From Clostridium sp. Marseille-P299 (GTDB taxonomy: Bacteria > Bacillota > Clostridia > Lachnospirales > Lachnospiraceae), in NCBI RefSeq assembly GCF_900078195.1, contig NZ_FJVE01000007.1:2046001-2110000 (forward strand): 64,000 nucleotides of DNA, given 5' to 3'. The translations under genes were made by a program, and so were the position numbers. Of this stretch, positions 1 through 9,185 are shown one piece after another (within the stretch, counting starts at the first letter, position 1; every line of letters begins with the position of its first letter). The notes under the pieces are model-generated. The model did not search any database. It had not been told where the DNA came from and saw nothing but the letters and a program-made list of their open reading frames with translations.

Positions 1-174
1 AATTAATACCATTATATGAAATTTTGATACGAATATGTTTACATGTCTAATACCTAAATACAAGTCTTAGTTAACATTGTTATCTCTTCTTTATTATATG
101 CTTAACTCCCTGAAACGTAAAGAAAAAGTAATGAAAGCAAAAATAAAGTAATTTTTGTGAAAACAATAGAAAAA
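1..174. other. Intergenic left edge, no gene seen
   Basis: This A+T-rich stretch holds no convincing reading frame, RNA gene or repeat. It lies downstream of the D-aminoacylase operon terminator, so any gene it belongs to starts outside the window. Confidence 0.5.
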
Positions 175-220
175 GGGGCCATCCCATCAGTAATTTTTCA
201 ATCACTAATGCGACAACCCC
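175..220 (-). terminator. Terminator of the D-aminoacylase operon
   Basis: Read on the minus strand, GGGG pairs with CCCC and an inner stem pairs CATTAGTGA with TTACTGATG through some G-U pairs. A run of T residues follows. It sits 24 bases after the stop codon of the D-aminoacylase gene. Confidence 0.6.
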
Positions 221-243
221 ATCTGCTGTTTTTAACAGAACAC

Positions 244-1851
244 CTACATTACATCAGTTCCCTTCTTACGAAGTACTACACCAGCACGATTACCGGTATG
301 CTCGCCTTTTGATACAGTAAGTGTACCGTTAACTAATACATATTCAATTCCTTCTGGATATTGTGCAGGTTCAGTGAATGTTCCCTTGTCGATAACAGTC
401 TCTGGATTAAAGATTGTGATATCAGCAAAATATCCTTCACGAAGTTCACCACGGTTAACAATATTAAATGTTGTGGCAGGTTTTTTAGTCATTTTATAAA
501 TAGCTTCTTCCAAAGAGAATGCCTTATCTTCTCGAACATATTTTCCTAAAATACGTGGAAATGCGCCATATACACGTGGATGTGGCTTTCCACCAAGAAG
601 ACCATCGGTGCAGGCATTCATTTCTGGACGTTTCATGAATAGCTTAACATGCTCTTCTGTACCATAGAAATCTACCATACCAACTGCATTTTCTTCTTCT
701 AGAAGTAAATCAAAGGTAGCTTCATATGGATCTTTGCCACGTAACTCACCAAGCTGAACCAAACTCAAACCAATCGCATCTTCATTCTTCTTGGTTTTTA
801 CGCTGGTAACGAAGATTTGATCAAGTCCAGCGAATTCAACGAAATTGTCCCAACCAGGGATACCATGTTCGATATCATATACCATTTTCTTACGAAGTTC
901 AGGATCTGCAAGGCGTTCGAGAACTTTATCCGTACCTCCATCATGCACCCAAGGTGGTAAAATAACACCAAGCATAGTACTACCAGCTACATATGGATAC
1001 TGATCAAAGCTTACTTTGATTCCTTCTTCTTCCGCTTTCTCAAGGAGTTCTATAACTTTATCAATCTTATCCCAGTTTTTCTTACCACATACCTTAAAAT
1101 GAGAATAATGAATCTTAACGCCAGATTCACGACCAATCTTGATAACCTCTTCCATAGAATCAAGAATGGTATCTGCTTCACTACGTTGATGAATTACAAA
1201 AATACCATCATATTCAGCAACAACTTTACACATTTCAATAATTTCTTTGGATTCGGAATAAGCACATGGCATGTAGATAAGACCAGTAGAAAGTCCGACA
1301 GCACCGGCTTCCATTTCTCTACGGGTGATATCACACATCTTTTTAAGTTCTTCATCATTTGGAAGGCGATTTTCTAGGCCCATAGCTTCCATACGGATAT
1401 TACCGTGAGGTACTAGATAACATTCATTAAGTCCTGGCTTTACCTCTTCGATCATTTTTAAGTAGCCTTCTGTATTTTTGAATTTCCAATTGATTTCGTC
1501 ACTGTCACCATCTAAACCAGCTAGATTTTTACGCCATGGGCTAATATATTCTACAGGAAGTGGAGCCATTGAAATTCCGTCTTGGCCTAATACTTCAGTG
1601 GTAATACCCTGACGTACCTTTGGAGCCACTTCTGGTTCAAGAAGAATTCTTAAATCACTATGACTGTGAGTATCGATGAAACCAGGAGCTACAACAAGTC
1701 CCGTTGCATCAATTACTTCCGCGTCACCTTCGTCTGCTATAGTTCCAATTTTAACAATTTTTTTATCCTCTACTAAGATGTCTGCTGTAAACCTTGGATT
1801 ACCGGTACCATCGATAATCATACCATTTTTAATTAATACTTTAGCACTCAT
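244..1851 (-). CDS. N-acyl-D-amino-acid deacylase (D-aminoacylase)
   Basis: Zinc amidohydrolase predicted to hydrolyse N-acyl-D-amino acids to a D-amino acid plus a fatty or acetic acid. An N-terminal beta-sandwich is followed by the metal-binding motif DTHSHSD near residues 60-66. The family block AGAVGLSTGLIYMPCAYS, the later metal-site histidines in IHQRSE and HYSHFK, and the C-terminal DGLLGGKPHPR block are all present. The chosen ATG at 1851 has AAGGAG eight bases upstream; a longer frame to 1869 begins inside that ribosome site. It is 29 bases downstream of a solute symporter and probably shares its transcript. A DauR-like regulator is encoded divergently, which supports D-amino acid scavenging. 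The exact substrate (D-Glu, D-Asp or general) cannot be read from the sequence. Confidence 0.88.
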   Translation of the reverse strand: MSAKVLIKNGMIIDGTGNPRFTADILVEDKKIVKIGTIADEGDAEVIDATGLVVAPGFIDTHSHSDLRILLEPEVAPKVRQGITTEVLGQDGISMAPLPVEYISPWRKNLAGLDGDSDEINWKFKNTEGYLKMIEEVKPGLNECYLVPHGNIRMEAMGLENRLPNDEELKKMCDITRREMEAGAVGLSTGLIYMPCAYSESKEIIEMCKVVAEYDGIFVIHQRSEADTILDSMEEVIKIGRESGVKIHYSHFKVCGKKNWDKIDKVIELLEKAEEEGIKVSFDQYPYVAGSTMLGVILPPWVHDGGTDKVLERLADPELRKKMVYDIEHGIPGWDNFVEFAGLDQIFVTSVKTKKNEDAIGLSLVQLGELRGKDPYEATFDLLLEEENAVGMVDFYGTEEHVKLFMKRPEMNACTDGLLGGKPHPRVYGAFPRILGKYVREDKAFSLEEAIYKMTKKPATTFNIVNRGELREGYFADITIFNPETVIDKGTFTEPAQYPEGIEYVLVNGTLTVSKGEHTGNRAGVVLRKKGTDVM

Positions 1852-1880
1852 AAATTCTTCTCCTTCCATTTCTTAAAATA

Positions 1881-3347
1881 TTAGTCATTTGTAAACTCAA
1901 TCGGCGCAGCAGGTTTTATACCAAGCTTTCGATCGATTGCAGATACTACAAAAATTACAATAAATGCAACAACACCACCTGGAACTATAGCACTTAATCC
2001 CCAAGGGGTATCTAAAAGATAAATCCAGATTGCAGCTACTGCAGTACCAGTTAAAATGGATATAAATCCGGCACGTTTCGTTACATTTTTATAAAATAAG
2101 CCACAGATAAAGGCTGCAAATGGGCCGGCACTACGTAGAGTAAAAGCTGTCATCATAACACTGATGATATTTGAAGCAGTTAGTGCTATAAAAAGACCTA
2201 CAGCTCCAACGATAACCATAGTTACACGGGAAATCCAAACTTCTTTTTCATCATCCTTTTCACCTTTGTTGATATAAGGACGGAATACATCGTTTGTGAA
2301 CATAGTAGCGGTACCAATCATATTACCAGAAGCACTACTCATAGTTGCTGCAACTATGGCTGCAAGTACTAAACCAGCTATAATTGATGGGGTAAATTGA
2401 ATGGTTGCCTCTGCCAAGGCATTCTTTTGAGATCCGCCTGCAGCAAAACCACTGATACAAGTATAAGCTATTAATCCAATGATAGCAGGTACGATAGCAT
2501 ATGCTGAAGAAATTAAACCAGCAATCACGGAACCAACCTTTGCACTCTTACCATCCTTTGCAGAGCAGAAAGTTTGTACAATTTCCTGACCTGTTGGGAA
2601 AGTCATATAATACATAGCGATATAACCGATAATGGTTGGGAAACCAATTTTTGTCATACTAAGTAAATCCAGATTAGCTCCTGTGTTATCAGTAACAGTT
2701 TTAGCTTTTGCAAATAATTCTGAAAATCCTCCGACATCGGAATTGTTGACCATTATGAACATAGCAATTGTCATACCTACAGTGATAAAAAGGACATGCA
2801 TCATGTTAGCTGCAGCTACCGATTTGAAACCACCAATCATGGTATAAGCAATAACTACGATGGTAGTAATAATTGCAGCAATCTTAAAGGAAAGACCTGT
2901 TACTACAGATATAATTGATGCAGTAGCTATTATCTGGGCACCAGTAGCCATGAACAAAGCTGCAATAGAAGTAAAAGCAGTGAAAATATGTGATGCTTTA
3001 CCATAACGTAAACTAATGATTTGCGGTACAGTATTAGCGGATGCTCGACGAAAATATGGAGCAATAAAAGAAACTAGGATAAAACCAATACCAGCAGCAA
3101 TAACATACCAGCTTGATGATAAACCATATTGATAGACATTGGTAGCAATACCTGTTGTACTTGCACCACCAGTATTTGCTGCAAACAGTGTACCAGCAAG
3201 AACGATTGGGCCTAAGGATTTGCTGGCCATCAGAAAGTCGTCATTACTCTTGTTTGATTTTTTCCTTGAAACTAAGAGACCTATGGCAACGGTAGCTGCC
3301 ATATAAAGTAAGATAATTATTAATGATGTTACCTGCGTATTATTCAT
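1881..3347 (-). CDS. Sodium:solute symporter (SSS family)
   Basis: Integral membrane protein of 488 residues with about thirteen hydrophobic segments, the usual size and layout of the SSS/PutP-PanF family, which couples Na+ entry to uptake of organic solutes. It opens with a hydrophobic helix after a short N-terminus, then a charged RKKSNKSNDD loop. GAGGAGG lies eight bases before the ATG. It is the first gene of a two-gene operon with the D-aminoacylase, so the likely cargo is an N-acyl-D-amino acid, D-amino acid or small peptide. That cargo is inferred from context only. Confidence 0.85.
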   Translation of the reverse strand: MNNTQVTSLIIILLYMAATVAIGLLVSRKKSNKSNDDFLMASKSLGPIVLAGTLFAANTGGASTTGIATNVYQYGLSSSWYVIAAGIGFILVSFIAPYFRRASANTVPQIISLRYGKASHIFTAFTSIAALFMATGAQIIATASIISVVTGLSFKIAAIITTIVVIAYTMIGGFKSVAAANMMHVLFITVGMTIAMFIMVNNSDVGGFSELFAKAKTVTDNTGANLDLLSMTKIGFPTIIGYIAMYYMTFPTGQEIVQTFCSAKDGKSAKVGSVIAGLISSAYAIVPAIIGLIAYTCISGFAAGGSQKNALAEATIQFTPSIIAGLVLAAIVAATMSSASGNMIGTATMFTNDVFRPYINKGEKDDEKEVWISRVTMVIVGAVGLFIALTASNIISVMMTAFTLRSAGPFAAFICGLFYKNVTKRAGFISILTGTAVAAIWIYLLDTPWGLSAIVPGGVVAFIVIFVVSAIDRKLGIKPAAPIEFTND

Positions 3348-3470
3348 AAAAGGTTCCTCCTCATCCTTCTAAAAATATTAAGCCTTATGTACGTCATAGT
3401 AATAATCTGTTACTTAGATAGGGCATTAACTTCAAAATATCCATAACTATGTTATCTGATATTTCTATTA

Positions 3471-3524
3471 TTAGGGGGGGCGAGAATTGCGGTCATGGTA
3501 AACCGCTTTAAAGCTTTTTTTCAT
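3471..3524 (-). CDS. Possible 17-residue leader peptide before the symporter
   Basis: On the minus strand AAGGAGG is followed six bases later by ATG and a 17-codon frame, MKKSFKAVYHDRNSRPP, ending in two CCC proline codons and TAA. It lies about 120 bases upstream of the symporter start in the same direction. The ribosome site is as good as those of the real genes nearby, so translation is plausible. A role as a regulatory leader peptide is speculation. Chance is not excluded because the frame is so short. Confidence 0.3.
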   Translation of the reverse strand: MKKSFKAVYHDRNSRPP

Positions 3525-3890
3525 TGAAATCCTCCTTTGTATATATATAAAATGGTACATAACGCTTCAAAATTAATCTGAAACACATGTCTATTTTAAC
3601 TTCTGGAGCATACAATATTGTAATTTTTTATTACGGCAATTCACGGCGTAATAATTAATTATTATTTCTTTAACTCGTTTTATGTAATAATGCATAGTTT
3701 ATTGTTTGATTTATATATATTTTACCATATTTTATACAAATGTCAACCTTTTTATGTAAATTCTAATGTTAGTGTTTAATAATAATTTATTATCAAAAAA
3801 GCTTGATTTTGTCATAAAAGATGATAAACTTTAATTATTGATAGCAACGTGAAATCTACGTCTTAAAACCGCCAGAAGGGAGTTGAATCT
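3525..3890. promoter_or_regulatory. Divergent promoter region between symporter operon and DauR-like gene
   Basis: This very A+T-rich region contains a perfect 14-bp palindrome AATAATTAATTATT at 3650-3663. On the plus strand TTGTCA at 3809-3814 is separated by 17 bases from TAATTA at 3832-3837, a plausible sigma-A promoter for the regulator. No other gene is visible here. Confidence 0.4.
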
Positions 3891-4544
3891 ATGAAAATCT
3901 CAGATTTCAAACAACTCGTTTATTTTATTGGGGAATCACTAGGGGAACACTGCGAGGTTGTTCTACAAAATTGCAGCAAAGGCTGTATTGATATGATAGT
4001 AAACGGACATATCAGTGGTAGAAAAGTTGGTGACCCACTGACTGATCTTGCTAAGCGAATAATTAAAAATAATGATTGGCAAGAGTATGATTATATCACT
4101 GGCTATGAAGGGAGAACACTAGACGGTAAACTGCTTCGTTCTTCTACTTTTTTTATAAAAGATGATGGTAAACTTGTAGGAATGCTTTGTATTAATTTAG
4201 ATACTTCCCATTACAGTCAGATAAGTGAATTAATTCTTGGTTTAGGCGGTCTGACAATGACCGGAAAGACAGTATTGATTGGAAATGAACATGATTCTAA
4301 ACAAGAAACGTTTACAAATAGTATAGCGGAATCTTTTACTTCTGTTATTAGAAACCTTTACGGAAATGAAATACCAGAGAATTTTACACAGGAAGATCGG
4401 ATAAATATCATACAACATCTGGATGAAAAAGAAGTATTTGAAATAAAAACCGCTATCTCCTATATAGCGCCAAAGCTAAAATGCAGCGAATCGAGTGTAT
4501 ATCGATACCTACAGAAGGTACGAAAAGAAAAGCTTAAAAATTAG
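3891..4544 (+). CDS. DauR/YheO-type transcriptional regulator (PAS_6 plus HTH)
   Basis: The 217-residue protein has an N-terminal YheO-like PAS domain (about residues 1-115, with the ILGLGGLTMTGK block just after it) and a C-terminal helix-turn-helix near residues 175-215 ending in ECSSVYRYLQK-like sequence (read CSESSVYRYLQK). This architecture matches DauR, the repressor of D-arginine utilisation, and related sensors of amino acids. AAGGGAG lies upstream of the ATG. It is transcribed divergently from the symporter/D-aminoacylase operon and probably controls it. The inducer is unknown. Confidence 0.8.
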   Translation: MKISDFKQLVYFIGESLGEHCEVVLQNCSKGCIDMIVNGHISGRKVGDPLTDLAKRIIKNNDWQEYDYITGYEGRTLDGKLLRSSTFFIKDDGKLVGMLCINLDTSHYSQISELILGLGGLTMTGKTVLIGNEHDSKQETFTNSIAESFTSVIRNLYGNEIPENFTQEDRINIIQHLDEKEVFEIKTAISYIAPKLKCSESSVYRYLQKVRKEKLKN

Positions 4545-4802
4545 TTCATCGGAAGCTTTATATATGCGCTTTATTCCATGCTTTCTATTCAGCTTTATAT
4601 ACGTGCTTATCTTTTAGAAACGACACTAAAACCATTATCATAGGATCAAATAAAAAGACTTCTGTTTCCTTTAAGCGTAATAACACGATCACCGATATGT
4701 ACTCTGCTTTTCACTGGATGGCAAAAGATATCGGATACGCAAAGTTTTTTGAAATACTAAAAAGTGGCGATGTCTTTGCTCTTTTTGGTATAATCTTATA
4801 TC
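4545..4802 (+). other. Intergenic region with an unexplained open frame
   Basis: After the DauR-like stop, one plus-strand frame stays open for about 80 codons and ends at TAA just inside the terminator (near 4807). It includes the stretch NTITDMYSAFHWMAKDIGY. There is no ribosome site and the first ATG leaves only 36 codons. It may be a decayed gene end or chance; I do not recognise it. Confidence 0.2.
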
Positions 4803-4858
4803 AATAACATTAAAAAACGACAATTTGATTTTTCAAATCGTCGTTTTTTAATGTTATT
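4803..4858. terminator. Long bidirectional terminator hairpin
   Basis: Two 26-base arms (4803-4828 and 4833-4858) pair with a single G-U exception around a TTTT loop. They include AAAAAA and TTTTTT runs next to the CGAC/GTCG core, so the hairpin can terminate on both strands. It separates the convergent DauR-like gene and the dehydrogenase operon. Confidence 0.75.
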
Positions 4859-4861
4859 TAA

Positions 4862-5938
4862 TTACTCAAAATAAATAGTCTTTCCAATTCTTGCTGATTC
4901 ATAAATCCCTTCTAAAATCCTAGTCACCACAATGGCCTGTTCCGGCTTAACGATTAAATCTTCTCCATTTACAACCGCATTATAAAAAACTCTTTGTTCC
5001 ACTTCGGCATCACTTTCGCTTTCTCCTTCAAAAAATGCAACTCCTCCAGATTTTAGATCAGGAATTTCAATACATTGTTTATTATATTGAACTCGGTTGA
5101 TGCGTAATCCATCCTTCATATCAGCTCCTGCTTTTGTACCGCATAGACTAGTTTTTGCTTCATCCACATCTAATGTATTTAAAGCCCAAGAGGATTCCAA
5201 ATGAATGGTTGCACCATTTTTCATTTTAATAAAACCAAAGGCAGAGTCTTCTACTGTAAACTGCTTAGGATCCCATTCTCCGAATTCATTTCCAGTTTCA
5301 GTTTGGTCCGAAAGCTTATGATATACGGATCCTGTAACGGATTCTGGCTCATAATTATCCATCATCCATAGAGTTAAATCAAGTGCATGGGTTCCAATAT
5401 CGATAAGAGGGCCTCCCCCTTGTTCTTCCTCATTAAGAAAGACTCCCCATGTAGGAACGGCGCGTCTTCTAAGGGCATGAGCTTTTGCGTAGTAAATTTC
5501 ACCTAAATCACCATTTTCACAAGCACGTTTTAAGTATGTAGAATCTGCGCGGTATCTATTTTGATAAGCAATCGTTAATATTTTCCCCGTTTCTTTTGCT
5601 GTATCAAGCATCAACTTAGCATCCGCATATGATTTTGCCATTGGTTTTTCACACATAACATGTTTCCCTGCCTTCATTGCAGCCACTGAAATAAAACTGT
5701 GAGATTTATTTGGTGTCAGTACATATACTGCTTCAATCTCTTCTTTGACTAATTCTAAATAGTCAGTGTACACTCTTGCTTCTGGAACACCAAATTTTTC
5801 TTTTGCCTCTTCCGCTTTTTCTTTTATTATATCGCAAAATGCAACTACTTCGAAATTACCATTTTTCTTTATGGCAGGTAAATGCTTATTATTAGCGATA
5901 CCACCGCAACCAACAATACCGATTTTCAATTTTTTCAT
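4862..5938 (-). CDS. Gfo/Idh/MocA family sugar oxidoreductase
   Basis: NAD(P)-dependent dehydrogenase of 358 residues. The N-terminus has the dinucleotide fold GIVGCGGIANNKH, residues near 92-99 carry the family motif CEKPM, and the C-terminal domain has DIGTHALD, whose Asp and His are typical catalytic residues. Family members oxidise or reduce a hydroxyl of a sugar or inositol. GAGAGGA precedes the ATG. It is the last gene of a four-gene operon with a second Gfo/Idh/MocA protein and two TIM-barrel isomerase-like proteins. The substrate is not known. Confidence 0.85.
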   Translation of the reverse strand: MKKLKIGIVGCGGIANNKHLPAIKKNGNFEVVAFCDIIKEKAEEAKEKFGVPEARVYTDYLELVKEEIEAVYVLTPNKSHSFISVAAMKAGKHVMCEKPMAKSYADAKLMLDTAKETGKILTIAYQNRYRADSTYLKRACENGDLGEIYYAKAHALRRRAVPTWGVFLNEEEQGGGPLIDIGTHALDLTLWMMDNYEPESVTGSVYHKLSDQTETGNEFGEWDPKQFTVEDSAFGFIKMKNGATIHLESSWALNTLDVDEAKTSLCGTKAGADMKDGLRINRVQYNKQCIEIPDLKSGGVAFFEGESESDAEVEQRVFYNAVVNGEDLIVKPEQAIVVTRILEGIYESARIGKTIYFE

Positions 5939-6027
5939 TATGATTCCTCTCCAATCTTTTCTTAAATTACCACTATACTAAAATAAGATTTTAAATATTA
6001 AATCCTCAAACCAATATCAAAATCCAA

Positions 6028-6789
6028 TTACCACCCTAAACTTTTTAAATAAGTAATACTGAGCTTAGAATCTTCCATTGGTGAATTTAGGATATGACTA
6101 TCTTGTTCAACAATCACCCATTTGGCACCCGATGTTATGGATGCTTCTAAAATACCTTTGATATCTTGAACCCCTTGACCAATTGGTGTAAATTCTACAG
6201 GCAAGTTTCCTGTAAAATCTTTTAGATGAACCACAGGACATCTTCCTTTGTATTGATTTATATAAGAAATAGGATCAACCTTTGAGGCTTTTACCCAGCA
6301 GGTATCAATCTCAGCTTGTAATACACTTGAAGGGATCCGCTGAAACATATCATCTAAAATGAATTCATTTTTCTCTGTCTTTTGAAATTCGAAATCATGA
6401 TTATGATACATTAAAACCATATCATATTTTCTACACTCCTCTGCAATCCGCGGAATATACTCTATGAATTCTTCATATGCCTTAGTTCCATATCGCTCCT
6501 CTTCTATCAAATAAGGTATGGCTATATAGTTGCATCCTATTGTTGCATAAACAGCTATTGTTTTCTCCAAATTATCACGTAGCTCATTATATGGAACATG
6601 AGCTGATATTGGAATTAAACCAATTTCTTTTAACCAATCCCTAATTTCTTCTGAACGATACCCATAAATTCCTGCCAATTCTACTCCGTCATACCCCATG
6701 TCCTTGACTGCTTTCATTGCCTTAATAAAATCAGTTTCAGCTTCTTCTCGAATAGAATACACTTGTAGTCCGATTGGTAACTTTTCCAT
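6028..6789 (-). CDS. Sugar phosphate isomerase/epimerase-like TIM-barrel protein
   Basis: A 253-residue AP-endonuclease-2/xylose-isomerase-like barrel. Likely metal-site segments are YHNHDFEF, EIDTCWV, VVHLKDF and VEQDS. The start at 6789 is preferred because GGAGG lies eight bases upstream; the longer frame to 6804 starts inside that ribosome site. It sits between the two Gfo/Idh/MocA genes. Proteins of this type act as epimerases, isomerases, dehydratases or lyases on keto-sugars, and the operon suggests work on an oxidised sugar made by the dehydrogenases. Confidence 0.82.
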   Translation of the reverse strand: MEKLPIGLQVYSIREEAETDFIKAMKAVKDMGYDGVELAGIYGYRSEEIRDWLKEIGLIPISAHVPYNELRDNLEKTIAVYATIGCNYIAIPYLIEEERYGTKAYEEFIEYIPRIAEECRKYDMVLMYHNHDFEFQKTEKNEFILDDMFQRIPSSVLQAEIDTCWVKASKVDPISYINQYKGRCPVVHLKDFTGNLPVEFTPIGQGVQDIKGILEASITSGAKWVIVEQDSHILNSPMEDSKLSITYLKSLGW

Positions 6790-6872
6790 AGCAAGTTCCT
6801 CCATGTTATTTACAACTTAAATTCATTATAAATTACTAAGCATTTTTAAACTATGCAACAATGCTATTAAAT

Positions 6873-7946
6873 CTAAAACCACTCATTAAACTCTAACACT
6901 TGATTTTGTTTCGCAGATTCAAAAATTGTCTCCATGAGTCTCATCACCCGCATAACTTCTGGTAACTTAATCAGAGACTCTTCACCATTTTGAAGAACTG
7001 CAAGGACATTTTTATAAAAATCTTTAATATCGCTTTTTACAACTGGCAATGACTCTTTATAAATCGTTTCCTCCCTACGAGGAGCCATCGTTTTCGTTAG
7101 ACCTGCTGCAGTCCTAACTGGGACAACATCCGTTTCATTCATTCCCGAGGCACAAATAATTTCGCCATGCAACCCCCAATCATAAATAATAGCAGTACCA
7201 TTTTGACCTAACATATACCATCTAGGTAGTGAAATAAAATTATTCGTTCCTACCTCTATCAGCACCTCTATATCATTTTCAAATGTTAAAATCACGGTAA
7301 AACCATCGTCTACGAATTGATTCGTTACATTCGTTGTAGTAGCAAAAACGGTACGAAGCTTAACCCCTTCTAACATTAGAAGTATCTGATCAAGCAAATG
7401 AACGCCCCAATCATAAACCATTCCACCGCCCTGTTCTTTTTCCTGCCTCCAATCTCCAGGAATTCCTCTTGAACCGTGAACTCTTGATTCAACACGAAAT
7501 ACTTCTCCTAATTTTTTCTCATCATAAATCTTCTTTATTGTAAGAAAGTCTTCATCAAAGCGCCTGTTTTGATGCACTGTAAGAAACATTCCTGTATCGT
7601 TTGATACATCAATCATTTCTTGTAAGTCCTTTGAACTTAATGTCACTGGTTTTTCGCAAACCACATGTTTCCCCGCTCTCATGGATTGTATCGCTATGGT
7701 CTTATGCAAATCATTTGGAGTCGCAATAAGTATCAAATGAATGTTTTTATCATTTAATAATTCTTCTAAGCTACCGTATGTATGAATATGATACTGTTTT
7801 GCAACCTGCACACGTTCCTCTTTTATATCATATATTCCTGCCACTTCTAATCCGTCAATCTCTTCAATGATTTCTCTGTGCCAGTTACCCATTCCACCAA
7901 AACCAACAATTCCTACATTCATACTTTCTCTTTTACTTTCTCCCAT
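6873..7946 (-). CDS. Gfo/Idh/MocA family oxidoreductase (second copy)
   Basis: A 357-residue paralogue of the last gene of the operon but clearly diverged. It has NVGIVGFGGMGNWH at the nucleotide site, CEKPVTL in the family motif and DWGVHLLD in the catalytic region. The start at 7946 has GGAG five bases upstream. An internal ATG at 7922 directly before NVGIVGF is also possible, which would remove eight residues. Having two such dehydrogenases in one operon suggests an oxidation followed by a later reduction, with the TIM-barrel enzymes acting in between. Confidence 0.84.
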   Translation of the reverse strand: MGESKRESMNVGIVGFGGMGNWHREIIEEIDGLEVAGIYDIKEERVQVAKQYHIHTYGSLEELLNDKNIHLILIATPNDLHKTIAIQSMRAGKHVVCEKPVTLSSKDLQEMIDVSNDTGMFLTVHQNRRFDEDFLTIKKIYDEKKLGEVFRVESRVHGSRGIPGDWRQEKEQGGGMVYDWGVHLLDQILLMLEGVKLRTVFATTTNVTNQFVDDGFTVILTFENDIEVLIEVGTNNFISLPRWYMLGQNGTAIIYDWGLHGEIICASGMNETDVVPVRTAAGLTKTMAPRREETIYKESLPVVKSDIKDFYKNVLAVLQNGEESLIKLPEVMRVMRLMETIFESAKQNQVLEFNEWF

Positions 7947-7970
7947 AATCGCTCCATTCTAGCGCCATTC

Positions 7971-8942
7971 CTACGCCCAGTACATTTCACCTTTATCCTC
8001 ATATAAAAGTACATTTTTAAGACACTGGATGGCTTTTTGTAAGCCTTCATTGCCAGACATTAGACTATCTTCATGTTCAATGCTAATTGCATAGTCATAT
8101 CCCGCCAATCTTAATTCCGAGGCAATCGCTTTCCAATAGTCTTCTCCATGACCATATCCAACGGCTCTAAATATCCAAGAGCGGTTAATCTCTTCTCCAT
8201 AATGTGTGGTATCTAACACACCGTTTATACTGGTGTTTGCCACATCAATCTTCGTATCCTTTGCATGAAAATGAAATAAAGCATTCGCCTTTCCTAATTC
8301 TCTAATGCAGGCACAAGGATCCATACCTTGCCATATCAAATGACTAGGATCAAAGTTTGCCCCAATTTCAGGGCCTACTGCTTCTCTTAATCTTAATAAT
8401 GTTTTTGTGTTATAGACACAAAATCCTGGATGAAGTTCTAATGCGATTTTATGTATGCCATGTTCTTTTGCAAAGGCCACTTTTTTCTTCCAATAAGGAA
8501 TTAATATTTCATTCCACTGATATTCTAATATCTTACTAAAATCCTCTGGCCAAGGACAGGTAACCCAATTAGGTTCTAAATCCTCACTGCTTCCCCCTGG
8601 GCATCCAGAAAAGGTATTTACAACTGATACGCCTAATTTTTCTGCTAAAAGTATCGTTTTTGTAAGGTCATCATCAAATGCAGCTGCTATCTCTTTTCGT
8701 GGATGCACCATATTCCCGTGGCAGCTTAGCGCACTTATTAGAAGATTGTGATTTCGTATCGTATCTTTAAATTTTTCTAATTCTGTTTCATCGTTTAATA
8801 AAATATCCGGATCACAATGAGCCTTTCCTGGATATCCACCACAACCTATTTCAACCATTTGTACACCGCTTTTTTCTAAATACGTGCATGCTTCTTCTAG
8901 TGACATATCACCCAAAACAACTGTAAATACTCCTAATTTCAT
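7971..8942 (-). CDS. Sugar phosphate isomerase/epimerase-like TIM-barrel protein
   Basis: First gene of the operon, 323 residues. Metal-site candidates are the Glu in ALELHPGF, the Asp in NFDPSHL, the His in HFHAKD and the Glu in SIEHED, the usual E-D-H-E set of the xylose-isomerase-like barrel. AAGGAGG lies eight bases before the ATG. It is longer than its neighbour at 6028 and belongs to a different subgroup. Related barrels act next to Gfo/Idh/MocA enzymes in inositol and keto-sugar pathways. No transporter or kinase is linked to this operon. Confidence 0.83.
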   Translation of the reverse strand: MKLGVFTVVLGDMSLEEACTYLEKSGVQMVEIGCGGYPGKAHCDPDILLNDETELEKFKDTIRNHNLLISALSCHGNMVHPRKEIAAAFDDDLTKTILLAEKLGVSVVNTFSGCPGGSSEDLEPNWVTCPWPEDFSKILEYQWNEILIPYWKKKVAFAKEHGIHKIALELHPGFCVYNTKTLLRLREAVGPEIGANFDPSHLIWQGMDPCACIRELGKANALFHFHAKDTKIDVANTSINGVLDTTHYGEEINRSWIFRAVGYGHGEDYWKAIASELRLAGYDYAISIEHEDSLMSGNEGLQKAIQCLKNVLLYEDKGEMYWA

Positions 8943-9171
8943 AGTACTTCCTCCTTATCATTTTCCTACTTTTTGTGATTCTCATCGTTACCTAATAATT
9001 AGATTTGTTCCCCACTACTTTAACCAATCTTTTTTCCTATTTTTTATCATCTCTTTATGAACCTATCATATCTCTTATATATATTTATTACTATCGAACT
9101 GTTGCTATAAATACATACAATCTTGCTATTTAAATTTTTTAACATAAGGCACAATGTAACAGCATTAAAAA

Positions 9172-9185
9172 TGAAAGCGTTCTAA
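9172..9185. promoter_or_regulatory. Candidate cre (CcpA) site upstream of the dehydrogenase operon
   Basis: TGAAAGCGTTCTAA matches the cre consensus TGWAANCGNTNWCA at all positions but one. It lies about 230 bases upstream of the operon start, in a 430-base region that otherwise holds only promoters. Catabolite control of a sugar operon would fit. No binding is shown by sequence alone. Confidence 0.4.

Noticed and set aside
4560..4807. Plus-strand open frame after the DauR-like gene
   Set aside because: Open for about 80 codons but without start signals or known relatives; the first ATG leaves 36 codons.
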